Position numbers and translations under genes: made by a program. The notes beneath the pieces were generated by a model. That model was not told where the DNA came from. It saw nothing but the letters and a program-made list of their open reading frames with translations, and did not search any database. From positions 1,247,001 through 1,311,000 of the forward strand of contig NZ_CP060632.1 of the NCBI RefSeq assembly GCF_014337155.1: a stretch of 64,000 nt of DNA, written 5' to 3'. Source of the stretch: Wujia chipingensis. Its GTDB lineage: Bacteria; Bacillota; Clostridia; Lachnospirales; Lachnospiraceae. Positions 29,115 to 38,605 of this stretch are shown piece by piece (the stretch's first letter is position 1; every line of letters begins with the position of its first letter).

Positions 29115-29187
29115 AATCATCATCCTTATTTCATCTATAGTCCGGTTCCTGTATATATGATTTTGGGAAAATCAGATTCCAAAGTCG

Positions 29188-30615
29188 TCAGAACCGGAAA
29201 TACAGGAATGGGTTATTTGCACCGGAGGCAATCTGATATACCGAAAGCCAGAAGAGTGCCAGCATGAGAATCTTACATACCCATGTCTTGTAAAACCGCT
29301 TTAACAGGCGGATTGGAATCGGTGTACAGCAGATGGCGCAGATTGCGAGCAGCCACCAGTAGGTACCGAACAATTCCAGAAACTTCGGGAAGGTATCGAT
29401 TTTGACCGATCCCTTGACTGGAAGGAAAAATAACCGCTTGATATAATTTCCGAGCGTTGGCAGATCGGAAATGTTAAAGATTGTCCAGGAAACCGGAATC
29501 ACGATCAGCATATAAATATGGGATAAGATCGCATGCCGTTCCAGCTTGTCCAATAAAAATAACTTCTCGACGGTCAGCAGCACGAAGAAGAACATGCCCC
29601 ATATAATAAAGTTCCAGTCCGCGCCATGCCACAGGCCAGTGAGTAACCACACGATAAATGTATTGAGAATCATACGTTTCTGCCCTTTGCGGTTTCCACC
29701 TAGTGGGATATAGACATATTCCCGGAACCATCTGCTGAGTGTGATATGCCATCTGCGCCAGAAATCCGTGGAGGAAGTGGCACAGTATGGGTTCTTGAAG
29801 TTTGTCGGGAATTTGAATCCAAGGATACGTCCAAGTCCAATCGCCATCAGGGAATATCCGAAGAAGTCGAAGAAGAGCTGCATCGAAAATCCCCATGAAC
29901 CAAGCCATGCGGTCAGTGGATGAATCCCCATAACGCCAGCCGTCATAACCGTATTCCAGAGGGAAGCTATCTTGTTCGCCAGCAGTACCTTGTAAGCAAG
30001 TCCAAGTACAAAGATCGTCGTGCCCCATTCAATCTTTGGCAGACTAATCTTGCGCTGCATGTGCAGATCATCTTTGACTTCAGAGAAGCTGACGATTGGC
30101 CCCGCAATTAACTGAGGGAACATGCAGAGATACGTTGCAAAATCCAGTAGTCCGTTTGCAATCTCATATTTCCTGCGGTAGATGTCAATCACATAGGAAG
30201 CAGCCTGAAAAGTGTAGAAGCTGATTCCAAGCGGTAGGGTAAGTGACACAAGCTTTAATACGGTTGTACCTGCAATTCCATTGATGATGCCGATAAAAAA
30301 GTTCAGGTACTTAAATACAAATAACATTCCGAAATTAAAGACCATGGCAGCAATGAGCCAGACCTTTCGGTTTGTCTCTGTGGATGCCTGCGTGTCATCC
30401 TCGCGTTTCCATGCGGTGTAGATGTTGACGGCTGCAAAATGATTGACGAGGATGGAGAGAATCATCAGTATAATATACGAAGGCTCTCCAACGCCGTAGA
30501 AGATTAAGCTGCCGATCAGCAATATTATATTTCTGTATTTCGGTGCCGCTGCAAAATACACAATCAGAAAGATTGGTAAAAAGCGGAACATAAATTCAAT
30601 ACTTGAAAAAACCAT
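29188..30615 (-). CDS. MBOAT O-acyltransferase (AlgI/DltB type)
   Basis: A 475-residue membrane protein with about ten hydrophobic helices. MBOAT features are SLTLPLGISFYTFQAASY, FWRRWHITLSRWFREYVYIPLGG (conserved cytosolic loop) and LTGLWHGADWNFIIWG, whose His is the likely catalytic residue. It moves acyl groups across the membrane to a cell-surface glycan. It lies 24 nt after aroC and is followed by the SGNH hydrolase, forming a likely acetylation pair. The acceptor is unknown. Confidence 0.92.
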   Translation of the reverse strand: MVFSSIEFMFRFLPIFLIVYFAAAPKYRNIILLIGSLIFYGVGEPSYIILMILSILVNHFAAVNIYTAWKREDDTQASTETNRKVWLIAAMVFNFGMLFVFKYLNFFIGIINGIAGTTVLKLVSLTLPLGISFYTFQAASYVIDIYRRKYEIANGLLDFATYLCMFPQLIAGPIVSFSEVKDDLHMQRKISLPKIEWGTTIFVLGLAYKVLLANKIASLWNTVMTAGVMGIHPLTAWLGSWGFSMQLFFDFFGYSLMAIGLGRILGFKFPTNFKNPYCATSSTDFWRRWHITLSRWFREYVYIPLGGNRKGQKRMILNTFIVWLLTGLWHGADWNFIIWGMFFFVLLTVEKLFLLDKLERHAILSHIYMLIVIPVSWTIFNISDLPTLGNYIKRLFFLPVKGSVKIDTFPKFLELFGTYWWLLAICAICCTPIPIRLLKRFYKTWVCKILMLALFWLSVYQIASGANNPFLYFRF

Positions 30616-30639
30616 TCTACTAAATCCTTTTCCTATATA

Positions 30640-31740
30640 TTATGAACGATAAATCCTTTTCAGATTGTCCAGCTTTGCGGTTGCATTCTGCATCAGCAGA
30701 TCCAATACGGTAATCGCACACATGGATTCAACGACAACGACTGCACGTGGACCGATGATCGGATCGTGACGTCCCTTGATCTCCATTACAATTTCTTCGT
30801 GTGCCCGTGTGACAGTATCCTGCGCCTGAAAGATCGAAGGTGTTGGCTTGAAAGAAGCACGAATGAGAATCGGACTGCCGTCACTCATGCCACCTAGTGT
30901 GCCGCCAGAGTGGTTGGTGCGCTTTTTGACAGTGTCGCCATCCATATAGAAGTTGTCGTTGTTATCAGAGCCGATGGATGAGACAACAGCAGTACCATCT
31001 CCGATTTCGATTGCCTTGACAGCGCCGATCGACATGACTGCCTGTGCCAGCCTCGCATCAAGCTTGTCAAATACTGGTTCGCCAACACCGACAGGAACAC
31101 CGGTTATGATACATTCCACCATAGAGCCAACCGAATCCTTTTTCTCCATCATTTCATTGAGATAAGCAGCTGCATCTGCTGCACAGGTGTTGTTTGGCAT
31201 ATAGAGTGGATTCTGATTGACCATATTAAGATCGATCGCATCGTCTGCAACCTTGATCGTTCCGATCGCACGTGTGTATGCAGTAAGGGTAATACCGAGC
31301 TCTTTTAAGACCTTGGCAGCGACCGCGCCTGCGGCAACTCTGCCGATTGTCTCCCGGCCGGAAGAACGACCGCCGCCCCGGTAGTCGCGGAATCCATACT
31401 TCTCATCAAAGCAGTAGTCCGCATGCCCCGGACGATAGCTTTCTGCAATCGAACCGTAATCCTTTGATTTCTGATCTTCATTCATGACAACGAGGGAGAT
31501 CGGCGTTCCGGTTGTTTTTCCTTCAAAGACGCCGGACAAGATAGAGACCTTGTCGCCTTCATTTCTCTTGGTCGTAAATTTGTTCTGACCTGGCTTTCTG
31601 CGATCGAGATAGATCTGGATATCCTCCTCAGAAAGCGCAATTCCAGCCGGACAGCCGTCGATGACAACGCCGAGTCCTTTGCCGTGTGATTCACCCCATG
31701 TAGTGACTGTAAATAATTTTCCGTATATTGAACCAGCCAT
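30640..31740 (-). CDS. aroC: Chorismate synthase
   Basis: A 366-residue chorismate synthase; it converts EPSP to chorismate, the last step of the shikimate pathway, with reduced FMN. Signatures are [17 protein letters not shown] near residues 8-24, RPGHADYCF near 105, and [19 protein letters not shown] near 122-140, with [10 protein letters not shown] near the C terminus. The start ATG 31740 is preceded by AAGGA. The gene leads a leftward unit with the MBOAT and SGNH genes. Shikimate pathway partner aroE-aroK lies at 38606. Confidence 0.97.
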   Translation of the reverse strand: MAGSIYGKLFTVTTWGESHGKGLGVVIDGCPAGIALSEEDIQIYLDRRKPGQNKFTTKRNEGDKVSILSGVFEGKTTGTPISLVVMNEDQKSKDYGSIAESYRPGHADYCFDEKYGFRDYRGGGRSSGRETIGRVAAGAVAAKVLKELGITLTAYTRAIGTIKVADDAIDLNMVNQNPLYMPNNTCAADAAAYLNEMMEKKDSVGSMVECIITGVPVGVGEPVFDKLDARLAQAVMSIGAVKAIEIGDGTAVVSSIGSDNNDNFYMDGDTVKKRTNHSGGTLGGMSDGSPILIRASFKPTPSIFQAQDTVTRAHEEIVMEIKGRHDPIIGPRAVVVVESMCAITVLDLLMQNATAKLDNLKRIYRS

Positions 31741-31884
31741 GGTAATATAATCCTTTCATATTGTATATACATTTGAAGGGATTATACATCTTTTTGTGAA
31801 AAATAGGAAGAGCCTGTTGATTTTTTCCTATATATGTGCGATAATGTTACAAAATTGTTACAAAACAAAGAAGAGGAATAGCAG

Positions 31885-33543
31885 ATGAAAAAGATTTTAG
31901 CGAGAATACTGATATGTGTGATGGTGCTTGGACTGGTACAGACAGGGAATACAGCGGGCACAGCGAAAGCGGCAAGTACAGATGCAGATATTTATTATGC
32001 AGTACATTGTCAGACGTATGGCTGGGGACTTGGCGTTGCTAAAAACGGCGAGGTAACCGGTACATCTGGACAGGCGAAACGTCTGGAGTCTATCAAGATC
32101 TGGGTGAAGTCCGAGCTTTCCGGTAGCGTGGAATACGAGACACATGTGCAGACCTATGGTTGGAGCATCGGAACAAAGAAGGACAGCGAGGAATGTGGAA
32201 CGACCGGAGAGGCAAAACGTCTCGAAGCAATCAAGATCCGTCTGACCGGACAGCTTGCTGAGGTGTATGACGTTGTATATCGTGTACACAGACAGACTTA
32301 CGGCTGGACAGACTGGGTAAAGAATGGTACTGAGTGTGGAACGACCGGACAGGCGAAGCGTCTTGAAGCAATCCAGATCAAGCTCGTTCGTAAAAATGGC
32401 GCCGATGATGCAGACCTCAAGTATACGACACATGTACAGACACATGGATGGCTGGATTATGTAGTAGATGGTAAGCAGTCTGGAACAACCGGTGAGGGCA
32501 AACGTCTGGAGGCAATCAGGATTGATGTACCAAATACAAGCTGTACGGGTGGTATTACCTATTCCGTTCATTGTCAGACCTACGGCTGGATGAACTGGGT
32601 AACGAATGATATGCAGGCAGGTACATCCGGACAGGCGAAGCGTCTTGAAGCGATCAAGATCAAGCTGACTGGAGAGATGGCAGAGAAGTTCGATGTGTAT
32701 TACCGTGTACATAGTCAGACGTATGGATGGCTTGACTGGGCATGTAATGGAGAGGCTTCCGGAACGTCGGGGCTTGCAAAGCGTCTGGAGGCGATCGAGA
32801 TCGTGCTCGTAGAAAAGGGCGAGACTGCACCGGGCGAGACGAGATATCCGTATGTCGATGCTGCGATTGCAAAGCAGATCGAGAAGGAAAAGGAAGAAGA
32901 AAGAAAACGGCAGGAAGAAGCTGAGAAGGAAGCAAACGACAAGGCGACCAGCGAGAATCTGCGCAAGGTTCTGAGCGAGGCTGTGCTGGTTCCAACCATA
33001 ACCAGAGATACGGCAATTGATACAAAAGTGCAGGAAGTATTGGCACAGGTCGTAAAGCCTGAAATGGATAATTATGACAAGCTTCTGGCATGTTATAAGT
33101 GGATTATAGATAATTCATTTTATAAGTATGATGGCTTCACAGGATCATGGAACAACACTAATGTTTCGTATTCTAATAATCGGGATCGACAGGTTGTCAG
33201 CTTTGCAAAGACAATTATTTGCGGCGTGAATGGGCAACGTTACGGAACCTGTATCAATTATGGTTCGGCGATGGTTGTATTTGCAAGAGCACTCGGCTTT
33301 GAGGCGTATCGTGTCGGAGGCGAGACATTACGTGCAGATAACTCGTATGGTGAGCATTACTGGTGTGTCATCAAGATCAACGGAATCTGGTACAACTTCG
33401 ATCCACAGAATGCAGATAACAATTGGACAGATCCACTTCGATATTTTGGTAAAACCAACAGTGAATGGTTAGGAATCGGCTACAAATTCACACATGGAAG
33501 CGAGAAAGCCGAGGGCTATATCAAGGGTGGAACTTATAAGTAA
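31885..33543 (+). CDS. Secreted protein with six ChW repeats and a transglutaminase-like domain
   Basis: A 552-residue protein with a signal peptide (residues ~1-30, ending near AGTAKA). Six ~45-residue clostridial hydrophobic-W (ChW) repeats follow in residues ~35-310, each with (C/V)QT(Y/H)GW and (K/E)GKRLEAI-type motifs. A charged EKEEERKRQEEAEKE linker (~325-345) leads to a transglutaminase-like Cys-His-Asp domain: GTCINYGSAMV (Cys), GEHYWCV (His), YNFDPQN (Asp). ChW repeats occur in clostridial cell-surface proteins. The protein is probably cell-wall bound and may cleave or cross-link peptide bonds; its substrate is unknown. The ATG at 31885 follows GAAGAGGAA. Confidence 0.9.
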   Translation: MKKILARILICVMVLGLVQTGNTAGTAKAASTDADIYYAVHCQTYGWGLGVAKNGEVTGTSGQAKRLESIKIWVKSELSGSVEYETHVQTYGWSIGTKKDSEECGTTGEAKRLEAIKIRLTGQLAEVYDVVYRVHRQTYGWTDWVKNGTECGTTGQAKRLEAIQIKLVRKNGADDADLKYTTHVQTHGWLDYVVDGKQSGTTGEGKRLEAIRIDVPNTSCTGGITYSVHCQTYGWMNWVTNDMQAGTSGQAKRLEAIKIKLTGEMAEKFDVYYRVHSQTYGWLDWACNGEASGTSGLAKRLEAIEIVLVEKGETAPGETRYPYVDAAIAKQIEKEKEEERKRQEEAEKEANDKATSENLRKVLSEAVLVPTITRDTAIDTKVQEVLAQVVKPEMDNYDKLLACYKWIIDNSFYKYDGFTGSWNNTNVSYSNNRDRQVVSFAKTIICGVNGQRYGTCINYGSAMVVFARALGFEAYRVGGETLRADNSYGEHYWCVIKINGIWYNFDPQNADNNWTDPLRYFGKTNSEWLGIGYKFTHGSEKAEGYIKGGTYK

Positions 33544-33551
33544 AATAGTGC

Positions 33552-33580
33552 TTTACAAGATGAAGGTCTTGTGGTAAGAT
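33552..33580 (+). promoter_or_regulatory. Promoter of rpsO
   Basis: TTTACA at 33552-33557, a 17-nt spacer, and TAAGAT at 33575-33580. It precedes the leader hairpin of rpsO. Confidence 0.75.
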
Positions 33581-33590
33581 ATCAAATGCC

Positions 33591-33631
33591 GTCACTTGGT
33601 TATAGGATCACTCCGACCATAACTCAGCGAC
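33591..33631 (+). promoter_or_regulatory. Candidate S15 autoregulatory leader hairpin
   Basis: GTCACTTGGTTAT (33591-33603) pairs with ATAACTCAGCGAC (33619-33631): thirteen positions with two mismatches and one G-U pair. The 15-nt loop is AGGATCACTCCGACC. It lies in the leader 32 nt before rpsO. S15 represses its own mRNA through leader structures in several bacteria, so this may be such a site (inference). Confidence 0.5.
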
Positions 33632-33662
33632 TGGACAAAATAAGAAAATGGAGGAAAAAAGC

Positions 33663-33929
33663 ATGATTACAGCAGATCAGAAGAAAGAGATCATTGAGAA
33701 GTATGCTCGTACAGCAGGTGATACAGGTTCACCAGAAGTGCAGGTTGCACTCCTTACAGCAAGAATCAACGACCTGAATGAGCACTTCAAGGTACATCCA
33801 AAGGATCACCACTCAAGAAGAGGTCTTCTTAAGATGGTTGGTCAGAGAAGAAACCTTCTCGCATACCTTAAGAGCAAGGATATCGAGCGTTACAGAACAC
33901 TTATCGAGCAGCTTGGTCTTAGAAAGTAA
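33663..33929 (+). CDS. rpsO: Ribosomal protein S15
   Basis: An 88-residue ribosomal protein S15, standard length; it binds the central domain of 16S rRNA early in 30S assembly. Typical segments are [19 protein letters not shown] and [19 protein letters not shown]. The start is ATG 33663 after GGAGG; an ATG at 33648 would overlap that site. The usual partner gene pnp is not adjacent but starts at 60143. Confidence 0.98.
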   Translation: MITADQKKEIIEKYARTAGDTGSPEVQVALLTARINDLNEHFKVHPKDHHSRRGLLKMVGQRRNLLAYLKSKDIERYRTLIEQLGLRK

Positions 33930-33971
33930 TAACAACAAATTAGTAAATAAACTTAAAATCACACACACTAC

Positions 33972-34002
33972 AAAAGGGATTGCATATGCAATCCCTTTTT
34001 TT
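33972..34002 (+). terminator. Terminator after rpsO
   Basis: Perfect stem AAAAGGGATTGCA/TGCAATCCCTTTT followed by further T's (33972-34002). The A/T flanks also let it work on the opposite strand for the convergent lipoprotein gene. Confidence 0.95.
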
Positions 34003-34009
34003 ATGATTC

Positions 34010-35517
34010 TTATTTATTTGTCTGGTTGTTGTCGGTTGGTTCCAGTGTGCCAATAAATGGGTTATAGATGCTGCCATCAATCGCATTGATAATTACATAA
34101 CTGGATTTGTAAAGGATACCGGATTCATCCGGTTTAAGCATGTAAAACCATGCAGGAACGAGCGAGTAGGATTTGTGCTTGGAATCAGAAATCCGGATCA
34201 GACCATACTCGATACTCGTTACCGTGTATTCGCAATCAGCTATGGAAAGGGGATCGAAAGGACTGCTGTTCCATATGCTCATGAAATCAATCTGTGCCTT
34301 TGCAATGGCATCAATCTGATCAAATGACAGGGTTGGAGAAGTTTTTGCTTCTATGGTGTCTGCCTGCATTGGATTGTTCCAGATCAGGTAGGAAAGTCCG
34401 TTGCTGTCTATGCTGGCGGTCAGAGATTCAAAACCGTAAAATGTATTGGATTCGTCCGCGGAGAATATAAAACCACCATTGGAGTCATATTTGGCATTGG
34501 AATAATCCGTCAGGGTTGTTGAAAATGTCTCAGATGTATATAAGGTAGAAAGATTATTCAGGCTTCGGCTGGCATAGAACAGATAGGAGTCTGTGGCAGG
34601 TTCTGTTTCTTCTGCCGGAGGTTCTACGGCAAAGGAAGCATTGATCGTATAATGTTGAGGATGCCGTATAGCATCCAGTGTTTGCACAATTGTATAATCA
34701 GTAATCTTCAGTGTCTGCATATATTTTTCTGTAATCTGCTCCGCTTCTGTGAGGGAGAGGGAACAGCTGTTTTCCCCATTTTGCTCAACGTAAGCGGAAG
34801 AAATCGGATACGCCTTATAGGTGTTACTGGTAGAAAAATCGATAGCATCAGTACAGTACTGTTTGTATAATACCATACGACAGAATAGAGTGGATTTAAA
34901 AATGCCAGATAATAGTGCTCTTTGGAAATGGTTCCGTCTATAATACAGAATTGGTTCGATATAAATTGTCCGATAGCATCCCTTTCGCTATAGGAATTGT
35001 TATACCATTTGATTTCACCGTCGGTTTCTACGACACGCTTTGCCGCGTCGGTATCATGCTGTTTGCCTGAAAGCGTATCTGTAGCGTCGTAGTATTCTGC
35101 AATCATATATTCCGGGATTGTCGAGAAATCCTCATAACTTTTGAATGTATCTTCCCAGGCGCTACAGGCGGCAGATAAATCCTCTATCGAACGGAACTCA
35201 TATGGCATAAAGAGCGAATAACTTCCCTCATCGAAGAGCAGGTCTGCATACGTCTGGATGTCTGCGTCCGTGAAATCTGCGCGGGATAAGGACGCAACTG
35301 GTGCATTTTTCTCAGCAAGCGAGGTATCCACCTGTGCCTGTACAGTCAGAGTCCCTTTGTCCCCCGGAACGGTGTAGTCAAGATTTCGGATAGGGTCATC
35401 TGTGGCATCAGACGTAGATGCAGTATCTCCCTGATAGATGACAGTCTCTTTCCTGCCGCAGGCAGAGAGACAGGATGCAAGAAGTGTAATAATTAAAATC
35501 CAGGATAGTTTCTTCAT
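34010..35517 (-). pseudogene. Frameshifted lipoprotein gene, third member of a paralogous trio
   Basis: Two overlapping frames (35517 to 34903, and about 34900 to 34010) together match the neighbouring lipoproteins of 474 and 477 residues. The break is at a run of five A's on the + strand (34898-34902). One additional base there would restore a single ~500-residue frame, in which AFFKSTLFCRMVLYK aligns with SFIQTDVYCTMLLH of the next paralogue. The N terminus is a lipoprotein signal (LLASCLSACGRKE). The family is unknown; Tyr/Ser/Asp-rich segments and SFDQIDAIAK-type motifs recur in all three. It could be a real pseudogene, a phase-variable gene or an assembly error. Confidence 0.8.
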
Positions 35518-35535
35518 ATGCGTTCTCCTTTCGCT

Positions 35536-36960
35536 TTAGTTGATGTTTCCGTTATAATCATGATAGATGCTTCCGTCGATGGCACTGATTATGACGTATG
35601 GGGAAAATGTACAAAATGGGGAAGAAAGAGATTCCCCATCGATCATGTAATACCACGCAGGAATATACATATAGGAATCAGATTCTTCGTCAAATAACCG
35701 GATCAATCCATATTGAATCTCCTTGATTTTGTAGGTGTTATCCGCAGAAAATGGTAAAGTCGTCCCATCGAACTTCGAGATGTAATCTTTGGCGATTGCG
35801 TCAATCTGATCGAAAGAGAGCAGTTGTGCATTTGTCTCTAAGACTTCCTCTACTTTCATCGGATTCTGGATAACCAGATAGTTGATACCATCATTTCCGA
35901 CATTCGCGAAGATGGCTTCGTATCCATATCTGGCATTCGTGTAAGAATCGTTGGAGCTGCTGTTTTCACCGATTGTCCCGGAGACTAGTTCGCGGGAGAA
36001 ATTGAAATCCGTATGAACAGGAGCGATACCGTCCACATTTCTGCCGCCATAGAGCAGATAGGAATCATAGGAATATCCATCGTTTGAAGAATCGCTGGCT
36101 ATGATTTCCCCATCTTTCGTTATCTCGTAATCGGGCTTTATGGTCTGCGCCTTCTGTACATCTGTGATCGTGTAATCGGAGATTCCCATAGTCTGAAGCG
36201 TATCAAGCACCATTGCTTTTGATTCTTCCTTAGAATACTGACACTCATCGGAGTACGATTCATTCTCATAAAGAGGGTTTGCGTAGGTGTCGTAGTATTG
36301 CGGATACTGGATATATGGTTCGTAGATCGTGTGGAGCAGCATTGTACAGTACACATCCGTCTGTATAAACGACAGATAGTAAGGCTTCTGGCTGATCGTT
36401 CCTTTGATGACGCAGAAATTTGTATAAATATCCGTATTTTCGGAGGAGGTGAAACGATACCATTTCAGGGAACCATCCGTATGAATCGGGGTGACCACGT
36501 TGTCATTCTCCATACATTGCTGGGCGATATAGTATTCCTGCAGCAAAGAGTATGGAATGTCTGCGCTGTCGTTATATTGTGCGATTTTCTCCTGCATATC
36601 GGCACACGCACTTTTGACCTCCTCATCCGGGCGCAGGACATAGGGCAGGAATAATGCGTAGCTTCCAGCATCGAAGATGGCATCTGCAATCCGCTTCATA
36701 TCATCCTTGGTGTAGTCGTTTCGGGAGACTTTTACCACAGGGGAACTTTGTGCCGATAAACTGGTATCGACATCGGCATCCACCGTAAATGTCAGGAGTC
36801 CGTCTGTGACCTCATAATTCCGGTGCAGAACCGAAGCGGTGGCAGCATCGCTTGTCGTTGCCGGTTCATCCACGTATGAGATATCTTTCTCTTTTCCACA
36901 CCCGGACAGGGCGGATAATGCAAGGATGGATATGAGAATGCCTGCAATTCGTTTCTTCAT
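35536..36960 (-). CDS. Putative lipoprotein, paralogous to its two neighbours
   Basis: A 474-residue protein. Signal peptide and lipobox are LSALSGCGKE, with Cys ~21 as the predicted lipidated residue. Most of the chain is Asp/Tyr/Ser-rich. Shared motifs with its paralogues include VDADVDTSLS, DAGSYALFLPY, LSFDQIDAIAKDYI, QYGLIRL and PYVIISAIDGSIYHD. I recognise no enzyme family. It sits 18 nt after the frameshifted member and 15 nt before the third member, all on the minus strand. Confidence 0.8.
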   Translation of the reverse strand: MKKRIAGILISILALSALSGCGKEKDISYVDEPATTSDAATASVLHRNYEVTDGLLTFTVDADVDTSLSAQSSPVVKVSRNDYTKDDMKRIADAIFDAGSYALFLPYVLRPDEEVKSACADMQEKIAQYNDSADIPYSLLQEYYIAQQCMENDNVVTPIHTDGSLKWYRFTSSENTDIYTNFCVIKGTISQKPYYLSFIQTDVYCTMLLHTIYEPYIQYPQYYDTYANPLYENESYSDECQYSKEESKAMVLDTLQTMGISDYTITDVQKAQTIKPDYEITKDGEIIASDSSNDGYSYDSYLLYGGRNVDGIAPVHTDFNFSRELVSGTIGENSSSNDSYTNARYGYEAIFANVGNDGINYLVIQNPMKVEEVLETNAQLLSFDQIDAIAKDYISKFDGTTLPFSADNTYKIKEIQYGLIRLFDEESDSYMYIPAWYYMIDGESLSSPFCTFSPYVIISAIDGSIYHDYNGNIN

Positions 36961-36975
36961 AAGATCTTCCTCCTG

Positions 36976-38409
36976 TTAATCTGATTTGTTTCTATGCTGA
37001 TAGATGTAGCCAAGTTCGTCATTGTAGATACTTCCGTCGATGGCGTTGATGATGACGTAGGCAGATGGGAAATAATAGGGTTTGCTTTCCTCGCTTCCTT
37101 CTGCAAGATAATACCATGCCGGGAGCAACTGGTAGGAATCATCCTCTTCGTTGGATACCCGGATCAGTCCGTACCGGATATCTGTTATGTCATACACCGT
37201 CTCATCAAAGGTGTGTTTGTTGATGTAGTCCTGTGCAATCGTATCAATCTGGGAGAAATCCAGTGTGTTCGCCATATCGACGTCGATGGTTTCAATCTTC
37301 ATAGGATTGGAGACAATCAGATAATTCAAGCCGTCATTTCCGACATTGGCGGTGATGAATTCATAGCCATAGAAGGTATAATCCTCATAATTGGAGATCG
37401 TTCCGTTTTCGTCCTGATCCATACTTTCATAATCCGTCAGTTCTGGCTGAAAGTTTGCAGTGGTGTAGACAGGTGTAAGTGCGTCTAAGCTGCGTCCACC
37501 ATAGACCAGATAGGAATCATAGGATATTTCCGGTTCTTTGTTGTAGTTTGCTGATACCTGATAAGTGTCGTCAATATCGTAGACAGTCCGGATGGTCTGC
37601 GTCGGAAATACGTCGGTAACTACATAATCATTAATCCCCATTCGGGAGAGTGTATCGGTGACAAGTGTTGAGGCACCTTCTGTGGAATACGAGCAGATGT
37701 TGTCGCTGCCGGCAAGCGTTTCGAGCATATCCGGACGGATCGGGGATAATTGGTTAAACAAGCCATAGGTAAGCTCTTCGTTATAATCTTTGTGCAACAC
37801 AAGCATGCAGTGCTTGCGCGTCTGGACGAAGGAAAGCTGATAGTCCTTTCCGTCTATCGTGCCACGGATATTACAGTAGTTGCAAAATTCCTTGACGGTC
37901 GGATAGTATTGAATCGTTCCATCTGTCTCGATGGGATCAAAGACACCGCTTGCTTTCGCACTTTGTGCGTAGGAGCATTCCGCCAACAGATTATATGGAA
38001 TCTCCGATTTATCCGCGTAAGTAGCGAAAGTCTCTGCAAACGCATCACAGGCAGCAGTGATATCTTCCTTTGACTGATGGCTGTATGGCAGGAATAATTT
38101 ATAGCTTCCCTCATCGAAGATTGCAGCCGCAATACGTGTGATATCTTCATTTGTATAGTCGCACCGGACGGCGGTCGCAACCGGTGCAGACTGTGTGGAC
38201 AGACTGGTGTTCACATCGGCGTCAACATTGACGGTCGTGCGTCCGTTCGATACGGAATAGTTCAGATGTAGGTCGGATGCGGAAACGGCATCCTGTCTGG
38301 AATCGTTTTCCTGAATATAATCGACGTCCGCTTTCTTTCCACATCCGGATAAGGCAGAAAGCAGAAGTGCGCTGATCACCATTTTTGAGAATATGGTTTT
38401 GCGTCTCAT
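36976..38409 (-). CDS. Putative lipoprotein, first gene of the paralogous trio
   Basis: A 477-residue protein with lipobox LLSALSGCGKK near residue 22. It shares with its neighbours VDADVNTSLS, DEGSYKLFLPY, LDFSQIDTIAQDYIN, RYGLIRVS and SAYVIINAIDGSIYND. It is the promoter-proximal gene of the minus-strand unit. The function is unknown. The start ATG 38409 follows GGGGGA. Confidence 0.8.
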   Translation of the reverse strand: MRRKTIFSKMVISALLLSALSGCGKKADVDYIQENDSRQDAVSASDLHLNYSVSNGRTTVNVDADVNTSLSTQSAPVATAVRCDYTNEDITRIAAAIFDEGSYKLFLPYSHQSKEDITAACDAFAETFATYADKSEIPYNLLAECSYAQSAKASGVFDPIETDGTIQYYPTVKEFCNYCNIRGTIDGKDYQLSFVQTRKHCMLVLHKDYNEELTYGLFNQLSPIRPDMLETLAGSDNICSYSTEGASTLVTDTLSRMGINDYVVTDVFPTQTIRTVYDIDDTYQVSANYNKEPEISYDSYLVYGGRSLDALTPVYTTANFQPELTDYESMDQDENGTISNYEDYTFYGYEFITANVGNDGLNYLIVSNPMKIETIDVDMANTLDFSQIDTIAQDYINKHTFDETVYDITDIRYGLIRVSNEEDDSYQLLPAWYYLAEGSEESKPYYFPSAYVIINAIDGSIYNDELGYIYQHRNKSD

Positions 38410-38605
38410 ATGAAATTCCCCCTCTTAGTTTTTCGTGCAGCATCCCTGTCGATTGTCGGACCTGCGTGTAAGAACTGTTTATATTATAGGATACAAATGT
38501 ATCAGAAATGTATCTAAATGGTTGCAGGTTTTCACTTTTATGGTATTATATTTGAGGAAAATGTCTGATTATAGACAATTATAGACGAAACAGGGGAAAA
38601 TAGCG

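Noticed and set aside
31897..32712. 271-codon minus-strand open frame opposite the ChW repeats
   Set aside because: It reads the repeat array backwards, so its regular appearance comes from the ChW repeats; no family motif is seen.
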